From positions 59,939,431-60,003,430 of the forward strand of contig NC_133328.1 in assembly GCF_042186555.1 (NCBI RefSeq): a stretch of DNA of 64,000 nt, given 5' to 3'. Each line of letters starts with the position of its first letter. Within the stretch, counting starts at the first letter, position 1. This DNA is from Aquarana catesbeiana (lineage: Eukaryota; Chordata; Amphibia; Anura; Ranidae). Below the pieces are notes generated by a model. It made no database searches, was not told the DNA's origin, and worked only from the letters and a program-made list of their open reading frames with translations. Shown here piece by piece: positions 47,259 to 58,202 of the stretch. The translations under genes were made by a program, and so were the position numbers.

Positions 47259-49478
47259 ATGTTTACCAAGTCAATGGCAGGTGCCCGCCTTTTTAACCAA
47301 CATTCCAGGAATAAAATGTTTCACATTCTATTTTCAAAGCCAGCAGCACATTCCAGACTGCTGAAATTATGGCTTTCCACCCTCAGTTCCCTTGTAGGAG
47401 AAAATAATCTTATCTTGATGGGTCCTCCAGGGTCTGGGAAGACCTCAGTTGGTAGAATTCTTGGCCACAAGCTGGGTTGTCCTGTTATAGATGTGGATGA
47501 CGATGTCCTTGAAAAAGACTGGAACATGAGTGTGTCCAATAAATTGCAGGAAGTTGGCGATGAGCAGTTTTTAGAAGAGGAAGGAAAAGCCCTTTTAAAG
47601 TTTTCAGCATCTGGAAGTGTGATTTCCCTTACGGGCTCCAACCCTCTTCATACTAGCAGCATGGAACACACAAAGAAAAATGGCTTAGTTGTTTATCTTG
47701 ATGTCAATTCACAGGATATAATTGAGAGGCTCGAAGGAATGAAAGTGGATCGTATTGTTGGGCAAAAGTCCGGAGCTAGAATTGGCGACATACTTCAGGA
47801 AAGGAAGCATTTTTATAAAAAGTGGCATGATGTGCGTGTACTCTGCCAGAGGGGAGATACTGTAGAGGTTTTGGCTGAAAAAGTAATTGATGCAGTAAAA
47901 AAATATCAGAATCTAGACTCTGATACTTTTGTTTCTACAAGATCCCAAAGCTGTGAAGGTGAAATGAGCCAAGACAAAGCAAAATTCTTTAGTGACGTTG
48001 TCATTGAGGGTTTAGCTGCTGATGGTGGACTCTATGTTCCCAAGAATGGTCTACCAAAGCTTACTGCTGGCGAGTGGGGAAGATTGGTTAACTTGACTTA
48101 TGCTGAGAGGGCACAGATAATACTGGAAAGATGCATCCACCCAACTGATGTCCCAGCTGTTGTTTTAGGAGAAATTATTGAAAAGGCATATGGTGAAAAT
48201 TTTGCTTGTAGCAAAATTGCCCCCATCAGGCATTTGTCTGGCAATCAGTTCATTCTTGAACTCTTTCATGGACCAACTGCTTCTTTCAAAGACTTGGCCT
48301 TGCAGTTTATGCCTCACTTGTTTGCCTATTGTGTCCCCAAAACATGTAACTATCTAGTCCTTGTGGCTACTTCTGGAGACACAGGTAGTGCTGTTCTGGA
48401 TGGGTTTAGTCACCTCAGTGACCTTGACAGGCGAAGGATGGCCGTCTTCTGTCTCTACCCTGAAAATGGAATAAGCCCGATACAAAAATCACAAATAATT
48501 GCTTGTCAAGGAGATAACGGGTTTGCACTGGGAGTGGAATCAGATTTTGATTTCTGTCAGACTGCAATAAAAGGAATATGCACCAATCCTGATAACACCG
48601 GCTATCTTACAGCTGAATACGGAACTACTCTGAGTACTGCCAATTCTATCAATTGGGCCAGACTGCTGCCTCAAGTTGTGTACCATGCTTCTGCTTATCT
48701 TGATCTAGTCAGTCACGGTGTTATAACTTTTGGGAACCCAGTTGACGTATGTATTCCCACCGGTAACTTTGGCAACATACTTGCTGCCATTTACGCGAAA
48801 CATATGGGAATACCCATTCGAAAATTCATCTGTGCCTCCAATCAAAACCACATTTTGACCGATTTTATCAAAACCGGTAGTTTTGACCTCAGGGGTCAGA
48901 AATTACTGCCATCCCATTCGCCAGCAATTGATATTCTTAAATCATCAAACTTAGAGAGGTATTTACATCTTATCTCTAACCAGGATGGTGAGCTTGTTAA
49001 GAAACTCTACAGTCAGTTACAAAGTCAAGATAATTTTCAGCTGCCGGAAAATTTATTCAAAACTCTCCAGAATGATATTATTGGCAGTTGGTGCTCTGAG
49101 GCAGACTGCTTGTCCGCAATCCGCTCTGTACATAGTACAAGCGGATATATCATGGATACACACACAGCAGTTGCCAAAGTTGTGGCCGACAGGGTGCAAG
49201 ACCGTACTTGTCCAGTTATCATCTCATGTACAGCTCATTATTCTAAGTTTGCACCTGTTATTTTGCAAGCTTTGAGGATTGAAGAAATTAAGCAAAGCCC
49301 ATTAAGCCAGCTCCATGTGTTAAATTCCTTCCGTCCCTTGCCTCCCGCTCACAAGGCACTCTCAACAAAGCTTAAAGACCAAGAGTCTCATAAGAGCTGT
49401 GTTTGTGAGGCTGATTCAAACCGCATCATGGGCCACGTTGAAAATTACCTTCAAAAACAATTCTTGAGGGCTTACTAG
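47259..49478 (+). CDS. THNSL1: Threonine synthase-like 1 (THNSL1)
   Basis: 739 aa in one exon; family members are about 740. Two domains are present. The N-terminal shikimate-kinase-like P-loop domain (about 50-215) has Walker A GPPGSGKT at 55-62 and acidic DVDDD near 78-82. The C-terminal threonine-synthase-like PLP domain (about 235-700) has ADGGLYVP (254-261), HGPTASFKDLALQ with the Schiff-base lysine at 344, phosphate-binding ATSGDTGSA (370-378) and IPTGNFGN (499-506). Vertebrates do not make threonine, so the reaction is unsettled; a phospho-amino-acid lyase-type activity, as in the paralogue THNSL2, is possible. The basic, Ser-rich N-terminus could be a mitochondrial presequence. The first ATG is chosen on length; M6 and M20 are alternatives. 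Intact, no lesions. Its codon composition differs clearly from the repeats around it. Confidence 0.97.
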   Translation: MFTKSMAGARLFNQHSRNKMFHILFSKPAAHSRLLKLWLSTLSSLVGENNLILMGPPGSGKTSVGRILGHKLGCPVIDVDDDVLEKDWNMSVSNKLQEVGDEQFLEEEGKALLKFSASGSVISLTGSNPLHTSSMEHTKKNGLVVYLDVNSQDIIERLEGMKVDRIVGQKSGARIGDILQERKHFYKKWHDVRVLCQRGDTVEVLAEKVIDAVKKYQNLDSDTFVSTRSQSCEGEMSQDKAKFFSDVVIEGLAADGGLYVPKNGLPKLTAGEWGRLVNLTYAERAQIILERCIHPTDVPAVVLGEIIEKAYGENFACSKIAPIRHLSGNQFILELFHGPTASFKDLALQFMPHLFAYCVPKTCNYLVLVATSGDTGSAVLDGFSHLSDLDRRRMAVFCLYPENGISPIQKSQIIACQGDNGFALGVESDFDFCQTAIKGICTNPDNTGYLTAEYGTTLSTANSINWARLLPQVVYHASAYLDLVSHGVITFGNPVDVCIPTGNFGNILAAIYAKHMGIPIRKFICASNQNHILTDFIKTGSFDLRGQKLLPSHSPAIDILKSSNLERYLHLISNQDGELVKKLYSQLQSQDNFQLPENLFKTLQNDIIGSWCSEADCLSAIRSVHSTSGYIMDTHTAVAKVVADRVQDRTCPVIISCTAHYSKFAPVILQALRIEEIKQSPLSQLHVLNSFRPLPPAHKALSTKLKDQESHKSCVCEADSNRIMGHVENYLQKQFLRAY

Positions 49479-51542
49479 CAGTTGTGGCAGCTATAATCTC
49501 CTGCAAAAAAAATCTCCTCGAAAATCTTTCATAAAGTAGAAAAACAAACTGTAGCCAAAGAGCTTCCACTCGAGCAGATTACGAAAATGTTTCAGGATAG
49601 CTTTTTCAATGCTAATTTGCAAAAGGAAAGACCTTCACTTGATCGAGCTAAAATTAGTTTGAGAGAATGACTAATGTAACGTGTTTGGGTCGGAAGGCAT
49701 TGTGAGTTGTAGGAAAACAAGTCATGTCTCCGAACACTGCCAGAGGATGATGACAAAATTGATGGTGTTTCCTTTAGGGTCTGTTATGTTGCTATGATCG
49801 CAGTCCATGGATTGTGCTGAATGCGTAATCCGGATTTAAATGGTATGAATGACACCACGCCCTTATATCGGTAATTTATAGAAATTGCTATTTCAGATGG
49901 GTTACTAATGGCAAAAGCTTGTTCGTTATTTGACTGTTATATTTGAACAGCAAATGGAGTGCGATCATAACTAAACTGATGGCGTATGGACCAATGCAGA
50001 TAAATACCCCTATAAGATGATTTTAGGGGTAATTGAATAAATGGCAATGTCACTCAAAACGGATTTCTCTATTCTGAGAATATTGTGGCAGAGTTACAAT
50101 GCTGTTTTGAGATTTTGCTGCTATTCCTGACCTTACAGGAAGATCATACTTCCTCTGTGATCATTTTTCAGCTAACCTACTGTTGTCACTGCCTTTTCCA
50201 TGGCACAAAAATGTGAAAAGTTACAACCTTCAGTGTCTTTTTGGTTGATCTTGGATATGGTAATACAGACTTATCGGTAAGGTCAGGGGCATCCTCTTGC
50301 CAGCCTCAGTTTTTCAGATAGACAACTTTGCCACTGAAATATATAATGGGGTTGATTTACTAAAGGAATAAAGACTCTTCACTTTACAAAGTGTATTTTT
50401 ACACTGTAAAATGAATGTTCATTTAGCTTAGTGAATACAGTGAAGCTCTTTTCACTTCAAACATTCAATCAAGTAAAAATTCTTTCTTCCCTTACACATA
50501 ATTGGGTGTTCAAATTGAAAAAGCTTCACCTTTATTTGCTAAATTATTTGGGCACTTTTTTAAAGTATTTCCCTTGGTAAGTGAATAGCGTCAACTCTTT
50601 TTAGTAAAACAGCAATGCATTTTCCATGCTTCTGGTATTCCATTTTAATATGCTAATACAGACTTTGGGAAGTAAAGTCAAAGGCCGACCAGCCCACATC
50701 TTGCACTTTGTTGTTGTTTTTGAATGTGGTTGGTGTGATAAGTAACCCATAGTTACAGGAGGGGGCAGTTCAGAACTTGACTTGGATTTAAAAAAATTAT
50801 ATTTCCATACCAGCTCCTTGGGTTTTGAGGTCAAGGGAAGTTTGGGAACACATTTAAAGGAACATGCAGGCACACAAGGATGTAGTTTTGTTTTATTATT
50901 AATGTTGCAGCGTACTGTATGGTTTTTGATTCTGCAGAATAATTTAGTGTAAAGTGCATATAGACATTTATTATATGTGTTATAGCACCATCAATTCATG
51001 TAGCACATTACATATATATTGTACGTTAGATGACTATTGTCTTTAGGCTGATGTCAGATGGGTGATTTTGTAGCAGAGATTACTTGCTGCTACAAATCAC
51101 TAAAGCCAACAATGCAACGAGATTTAATCACAATTTAGTTGCTGGAAATAGTGCTTACAGCATTGGTTGTGCTTTTTTACAAATCGTTCTCCTACAATAA
51201 TTTGAGCAACATTCCATAGAGATGCATTGTGAGCGATTGTCGCTAGCTATTTTGCGGCCAACATAAAAACACTGCTGAATGAGTCGCTGAATGCCAAAGC
51301 AAAAAATTGCTTTAAAAATGTAAAAGTTAGCAATCCCCTAGTCAAATATGAGCACTAAACACAAGAGTTTGAATGTCAAAGTTTTTAATTTGTATCCTTT
51401 TATGTGCTCTAAATTCTTTAACATGATAATCTGTTTAGGGGTCTTAAGATGCCCACCTCTCAGGGCCCAGAGATCTAAAGGAATGCCCAGAACTGCTGTA
51501 ATAGGGACAAATAATATATATCACCATGAGATGTACAATAAA
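49479..51542 (+). other. Probable THNSL1 3' UTR and flank
   Basis: Largely free of recognisable repeats for about 850 bp after the stop codon. Candidate AATAAA signals are at 50036-50041 and 51537-51542; a further one at 53032-53037 is followed by a GT-rich stretch. Which is used cannot be decided. 50346-50540 resembles an old dispersed repeat ('ggttgatttactaaagg'). Confidence 0.45.
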
Positions 51543-51622
51543 GCTGACTAGTAACAAAGCTTTAATTTCCATGCTTTGGGTCACTTGTACAGCCACTCAT
51601 AGTGATATACAGTATATTATAG

Positions 51623-51660
51623 TGTGTGTATGTATGTATGTATGTATATGTATGTATGTA

Positions 51661-51735
<75 letters not shown>
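51623..51735. repeat. Compound microsatellite (TGTA)n(TA)n
   Basis: Tandem TGTA/TATG followed by about 33 TA dinucleotides. Confidence 0.95.
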
Positions 51736-51739
<4 letters not shown>

Positions 51740-52427
51740 CACACATACATTGTAAGTTAAAAAAAAAATGATCTAGCCTTTTCAATCTGCAGCTCTGTAA
51801 CTTTCTGTAAGATTCAATGCAATATGGAAACCTGCAGGCTTTCTGTACACAGTTGGTGTACGGAACAACCCCCCTCCCCCCCAGAAATGTAATTTCCTGT
51901 TTGTGTGATTGGTTCAATGATTTTTTCAGAAGTCTGCACTAAGATACAAGTCAGATTTTAGACATCCCCTGCAACAAAAATGTAATTTATGGTAAGATGC
52001 ACCTAGAGGCATAACCACTTCTAAAGGAATGCAGACACTGCAATTTTCCTCTGCAAGTGCATCAGCTGATTAATAATGAAAAAGTCACTCCAGTTCAGAA
52101 TCGGTATTTAAAAGATATACAAGATCAAATGGATTAAGAAACAGGTAAGAATCTGCAACAAAGTCTGTTAAAACCCTTTCAATGTACATTGATCACCCAG
52201 ACAGGTTTTTTTTTTCTCTCTCAACAAAAGTGGAGTTATTCTTTAAGACTCCCCAAACCACTTTGGAACATTTTTCTTAAAGAATTAGAGCAAATAAAAG
52301 GATGAACCTTAACATTTTTACTTCAGACCTCTTGTGGTTGGGGCATTTACACTTTAGTTGAACTTGCTCCAGGTCAGTTACAAAACGTAATAGACATACA
52401 GCCAGGTAACTAGCAAAGGTTTCCTTT
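51740..52427. other. Gene-free stretch
   Basis: C-run at 51870-51883, otherwise nothing recognised. Confidence 0.4.
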
Positions 52428-52650
52428 AGGCCTGGTTCACACCACTGCGGTTTCAGAAGCGATTTAAGTCATGACAATGGAAATTACATTATTCTCTATG
52501 TTGCTCGTTCATATCAGTCAGCACAGTGCGTTTTTGGAAAAGGGTCCAGTGCTACTTTGGTGCAGTTGCAGCGTGATTTTGGCCCCACAGACTCCAATGG
52601 AAGCAGACCAAAAATGCATGTACATGCGTTTTTCACACATTTTTGCAGGT
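52428..52650. repeat. 'Gttcacac' MITE-like repeat
   Basis: Starts 'taggcctggttcacaccactgcggtt', like the GC-rich repeats at 14104, 17173 and 20480. Right end diffuse. Confidence 0.4.
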
Positions 52651-53584
52651 TGTTAAAGAGCTGGCACCCGCCAGCATCCTAACAATCATGATGCCTCCCT
52701 GCTGTCAGCAAAATGTAAACCAAAGAGCTTATCAGTAAAAATAAAAAAAGACGTGGAGTCCCCCCACAATCCATACCAGGCGCCTCAATAATCTGACTTT
52801 ACAATCACTTTAACAGTTTTTTTGTTAACGTGTTTACATTTAATATAGGCTATAAAACATAACGTTCAAAGTGTTATAACCTTAACAATTTAAATAAAAT
52901 TGAACCTGGGCTATTATAGGTTCACTTTCAATGTAAGAACGTGTTACATAAGGAACCGAACAAACTGTTTTTTTGTTTTTTTTTTAATCCTGTGCCTTAT
53001 TAAAGCATACTGCATTTCCCTGTTGCCTATTAAATAAAGGTTATTTCCCTTGTATTGTCTGACTGTGCTGTAAATGAACAGGAACATGCAAAAACGTCAT
53101 TACAGATTGGTTTTGTGTTTGCTTTGCAAGTGGTTTACTGCTCCATCTGCAACCATGAAAATATCACTTGAGTCTATGTAAATTTCTTTTTTGAATTCAA
53201 GTGACCTCTGCTGGCTGCATCAGGTAAGTGCAACTGAAGGAGTACACTGAAAAGCATTTTTAAAGGAAGCCTCTACTGAGAAAATATTGTAGGCTGAGTT
53301 TTGAAAACTCTTAAGTCCCTGGCTATCATGCTGCTTTAAAGACTTCAAAAATCATTGAACCATAACAAGTAGATCTGGAATTCTGCCCCCTGACTTCACT
53401 AGCTGAATGTCTATTCCGGGTTATTTACTCCAAAACAGTGAAGTCAAAAACTACCAGGCAACTTGCATTTTCAGAAGGTCTGCAGTGGCAACCTCCATAT
53501 TTCTCTCTGCAGTTTTTACTTAATGTATTCTCATTTGTATAACATCTGGACTTGGATATAGTGTAGTTAAAGTTAACCACTTAA

Positions 53585-53812
53585 AGTGATAGTAAACACT
53601 CTTCTAAAAAAAAAACAAACAGGTCTAGAGCAGAGCTAGAGGTCTCTTTTATCATAAATGCCCCATTCCCCCTGTCTCAGTGGGTAATGCAATCTGAGCC
53701 GTGTATGCACAGCTCAGACCATGTTTACGGCTCGCTCTGTGTGCTTTGGCAAAGTGACTCCCTTACGCAGTTTTTTTTTTTTCTTAAGGAGACTTTACTA
53801 CCGCTTTAAAGT
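53585..53812. repeat. MITE-like repeat
   Basis: 'taaagtgatagtaaac' at the left and 'tttactaccgcttta' at the right are inverted relatives. About 230 bp, non-coding. Confidence 0.6.
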
Positions 53813-56126
53813 GATCTTAAAGTTATCCACTTAAAAAAAATTCTTACAATTGGCTGTTAACTTTAATTGATTTTTGCCTTCATTTTATTGGGCAAAATGG
53901 TACACTTAATAAAACAATAGTGCAGCACTCTAGTGCTTATAAAGTACATGCAATTGTACATTAATAGTCCATTAAGTGAAGGAAGCAAAATAAGTGATAA
54001 AAAAAGCATAAATTTCAGTGCTCCCACAGCTGTGATGGAAATAAGAGTCTCCAAGAAAGAGTGTGACCTGATAAGAGTGGTCAACATGCACTCTTTTTAA
54101 CCAAGCCAGTCCAGCATTTCCCAGGCAGGAGGGTCCCTTTCAGAGTGGCGACCAAAACAGCTTCAGCACCCAGGCAGCGGCAGTAAAAGGCGGACATACA
54201 CACCTGTTCCAGATCGGTACCAAGTCGATTATAAAATGAAAGCACTCCAATAGTATGATGTTGCTAAAACTGATGTTACTTTTTTAAGAAATAAAGATGC
54301 ATTCACATTTCTTTAGATCACATAATGCATAAATGATGAGTGCCAGCAGATCGGGCTTTCCAACGCGTAGGGAGGAGCCACATACACACACCACAATGCA
54401 TGCACACCTGCACATTGGCTATCTTTGTTGTTGGAAAGCCCAATCTGCTGGCGTTTGTGACAAACAGCGTCCTTTCTGGCTGAGGGAGTATAAGGTGAGC
54501 TATTCTGAGCACAGGTAGACCCCAGACAGGAGTCATCAGGGGAGCACTGAAGTCTTCAGGGTTCAAGGAGACACCTGGAGATGGTTCTGTTCCATGCAAG
54601 AGCAGGGACCAGGCACTATTACAGGCAGCAATCTCCAAGATGGTGTCCAGTATGAATAGTAGACCCAGTACACATGTGCAGTGGTGCCCATGGCTGTGGG
54701 AAAAAAACAGCTTCAAATTAATGCTTTACACTCAACATTTCATTTAAAGCGTTTGCAGTCTGCTCCACAAGCATGATTTCAATAGATGTAGAAAGTTGCG
54801 GCCCATGTTTCATGCAAACCACAAAGGGGTATTGGAACTACACTACCCGGGACCCTGGTTTAAAGTGGAAGGACTTGATTTATCTAAGTCTATAGCATCA
54901 GGCCAAAAAAGTCTCAGGATAAATGGAGCCAGTTCCATCCAGTATTCACCCTCCCAGGGGGCATACCCATACCCCACAACATTCTGAAATGATTAGGAGG
55001 GATATCCTTTAGCACACAATATGTAGGGAATAAACATTACGTGGACCACAGTGATTCAATATGCAGAAAATTATTGGATTAACCACACAAGTGCTTTTTT
55101 GAATTCTATTTTTTTTTGTTTTATATTGTTTTTTTCAAAATAATAAATACTGTAATATAGAGGGTGGCTAGAAAGTTTAGTACAGCATAACACTTTTTGG
55201 TGTGAAATATGTATAGAGACATATACATCAGACCAAAAAAAGGGACAACCAGGGCTTCTTGGGGGACAGGGGGATCTGGTTTTAAATGAAGGACAGTTAG
55301 AAGCTATGTGCATAACCTGAGGGGGCCTTCAGAAACAGGGCTTATGGATTTTGGCCTTGAATATGTCTATAACCCTGTCACCGACTCAATGCAATGCACC
55401 ATGTACCAAGCTAAGTGCCTAATGGAGGATCCAGTGCCCAAAGTGACATTACAGATCGACCTTGTGCATTCCTTGCAGCAGACAGGGTATATTTGAGGGG
55501 CACCTTGAACATTGATAGAAGGATCTACAGATAAACTTCCACCAGTAACGAAGCACTTTTCTTCTCTCAGTAGAGAAAAGACATCCAACATTTCAAGACA
55601 CTATAAAAAATTGAGTTTTGCTGGGAGTGGGAGGAGTTATAAAGGGGCTGTCCTAACAAATCTGTTTGCCAGTGTGTAGGCAGATTGCCCTTTACAGTAA
55701 AGGGTTAACTGGTCAGCACTGCAGTTCCCAGGCTTTTTGTCTTTAGCCGACCTTCCACCTGGTATTGCACATAAATATGGTTCGATAGAGCCTAGAGAGG
55801 CGGGAGCTTGAGGGAGAAGATATGCCAGTTTAAAGAATCCGAGAACCCAAGAATCGCCACAAGATGCTGGTGGATACTACCATTTATTGGCGATCACCAG
55901 CTTTGGACTAGCATCTGTGAAGGTATGCCTGGGCAGCCATCACCCTTAGTTGGTTTAGTATAAGAGGTAGTGGTTGGGGGGGCTATAAAAGCATAACTCA
56001 ACGGCAAGGTTTTACTGCCACCCAACCTCACATTGGGACAAGCTTTAAGGGCTCATTTACACAGATACTCTGGCCGTGTGAATGAGTGGCTTGTTCATGC
56101 AGCCGGAGCCGCCTGTTACTCTAGTT
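53813..56126. other. Gene-free stretch downstream of THNSL1
   Basis: A short inverted pair 'gccagcagatcgggctttccaac'-type lies at 54342-54365 and 54431-54454. Open frames up to 132 codons (54318-54716, minus) match no family I recognise. The left limit of the next hAT-like element is at 56127. Confidence 0.45.
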
Positions 56127-57217
56127 CAGTGGTCTCCAAACTGCAGCCCAGGGGCTGAATGTGGCCCTTTGCTCACCTTGATCCTACCCTTGGGGCAATT
56201 TTCCTCCCACTGACACCAATGATAGGACACTATTCTTTCCACTGACACCAATGATGGGTCACTATGCCTCCCACCGATACCAATGATGGGTCACTATGCC
56301 TCCTACCGATGCCAATCATGGGACACTATTCCTCCCACCGATACCAATGATAGGGCACTATTCCTACCAATGGCGGGTCACTATTCCTTCAACCGATAGC
56401 AATCTTGGGACACTATTCCTTCAACCGATACCAATGATGGGACACTATTCCTTCAACCTATACCAATGATGGGACACTGTTTCTCCCACTGACACCAGTG
56501 ATGGGACACTATTCCTCCTACTGACACCAATGATGGGACACTACTACTCCCACTGACACCAATAATGGAATACTGTTCCTACCACTGACAATAAGGATGG
56601 GACACTATTACTTCCATTGACACCAATGATGAGGCACTATTCCTCCCACGTATGCCAATGATGGGACACTATTCTCTGCACTAAAACTAATGATGGGTCA
56701 CTATTCCTCCCACTAAAACCAAGGATGGGGCACGATTCCTCCCACTGACACCAGTGATGGGACTCTATTCCTCCTACTGACACCAATGATGGGACACTAC
56801 TACTCCTACTGACACCAATGATGGGATACTGTTCCACTAATACCAATGGTGGGACACTGTTCCTCCCACTGACACTACTGATGGGACACTATTACTCTCA
56901 TTGACACCAATGATGAGGCACTATTCCTCCCACGTATACCAGTTATGGGACACTATTCCCCCCACTAAAACCAATGATGGGTCACTATTCCTCCCATTTA
57001 TTCCAATGATGGGACACTATTCCTCCCACTAAAACCAAGGATGGAACACTATTCCTTCCACTGCCACCAACAACGAGAAGTTATTCCTTCCCCTAATATC
57101 AAAGATGCACTGTTTACTCCCACTGATGGACAATTTCTACTCTTAATGGCAGTCTGCCCCCCTAAAATCTGAATGACCGTAAACTGGCCCTTTGTTTAGA
57201 ATGTCTGGAGAACCCTG
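56127..57217. mobile_element. hAT-like element with 32-bp minisatellite, copy 2
   Basis: CAGTGGTCTCCAAACTGCAG at the left and TCTGGAGAACCCTG at the right. Flanking 8-mers ctctagtt and ctctagtc differ at one base, a target duplication. Same family as 22623-23333 but with a longer array. Confidence 0.82.
56205..57110. repeat. 32-bp minisatellite (gacaccaatgatggg unit)
   Basis: About 28 units 'gacaccaatgatgggacact' + 'attcctcccact', unit length 32, with scattered shorter and longer variants. The same unit length and layout as the array at 22685-23215. Confidence 0.9.
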
Positions 57218-57375
57218 CTCTAGTCTATGGAGACACAGCAGCTGTACAAAATGTTTTTGGTAGAGGTTCAGTGTTCTACTGTATATACCCACATCCTATA
57301 TTTTACATACATTACTTCAAAAAAGGTTGTGGCTATGGACTTTTTTTAGGCATATAGAAAATGACACTACAAAGG

Positions 57376-58015
57376 CAATTGCATCTCAAAAAATTATAAT
57401 ACAATCAAAAAGTTAATTTATTTCATTAATTCAATTTAAAAAGTGAAACTCGTAATATTTATATAGATTATTTAACATACAGAGAGTGATATATTTCAAG
57501 CATTTCTTTCTTTTAATTTTAATAATTATGGCTTACAGCTAGTACAAACCCAAAATTCAGTATCTCAGAAAATTTGAATATTACATAAGACCAATCAAAA
57601 AAAGGATTTTTAATACAGAAATGTTGGCTTACTGAAAAGTATGTCCATGTACAGTATAGCATGCCCTCAATACTTGGTCGGGGCTCTTTTTGCATGCATT
57701 ACTACATCAATGTGGCGTGGCATGGAGGCAATCAGCCTGTGGCACTGCTGAGATGTTATAGAAGCCCTAGTTGCTTTGATAACAGGCTTTAACTCGTCTG
57801 CATTGTTGGGTTTGGTGTCCATTGACAATACCCCACAGATTCTCTGTGGGGTTTAGGTCAGGCTAGTTTTCTGGCATGTCAAGCGCAGTGATACCATGAT
57901 CATTAAACCAGGTATTGGTACTTTTGGCAGTGTGGGCAGGTGCCAAGTCCTGCTGGAAAATGATATCAGCATCTCCATCAGGGGAGTTGCTAGGTCTGCA
58001 AAAGATCTGGGGCTA
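57376..58015 (-). mobile_element. Tc1-like element remnant, fourth family
   Basis: Left terminal region 'ggcaattgcatctcaaaaa' is followed by a long AT-rich inverted-repeat zone. The minus strand then shows frames with 'AKSTNTWFNDHGI'- and 'PDLNPTENLWGIV'-type Tc1 signatures, with stops. The right two thirds are missing. Confidence 0.7.
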
Positions 58016-58027
58016 GAGCCCATAGTA

Positions 58028-58202
58028 GAGATCACCAACCTTTTTGAGTGGGGGGGGGGGGCACACGGATGGTAAGCAATTTTTCGTGAGCAATGGCTGG
58101 TGTTGGCGCTTCGATCATCACGGCACCATGGTTGATATGGTGTCAGGGTAATTGAAGCGCATTATTTCTATTACATTGTAATATATAATGAGGTGGTTCA
58201 AC
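58028..58202. mobile_element. Left part of an older hAT-like repeat split by CR1
   Basis: Begins 'gatcaccaacctttttgag' and runs to 'gaggtggttcaac' where CR1 sequence starts. The text resumes at 62439 with 'tcaccataatgcagaatc'. The assignment to hAT is by style of the terminal word only. Confidence 0.4.

Noticed and set aside
53863..54716. Minus-strand frames of 74-132 codons downstream of THNSL1
   Set aside because: No recognisable domain, poor sequence complexity balance and no matching splice sites.
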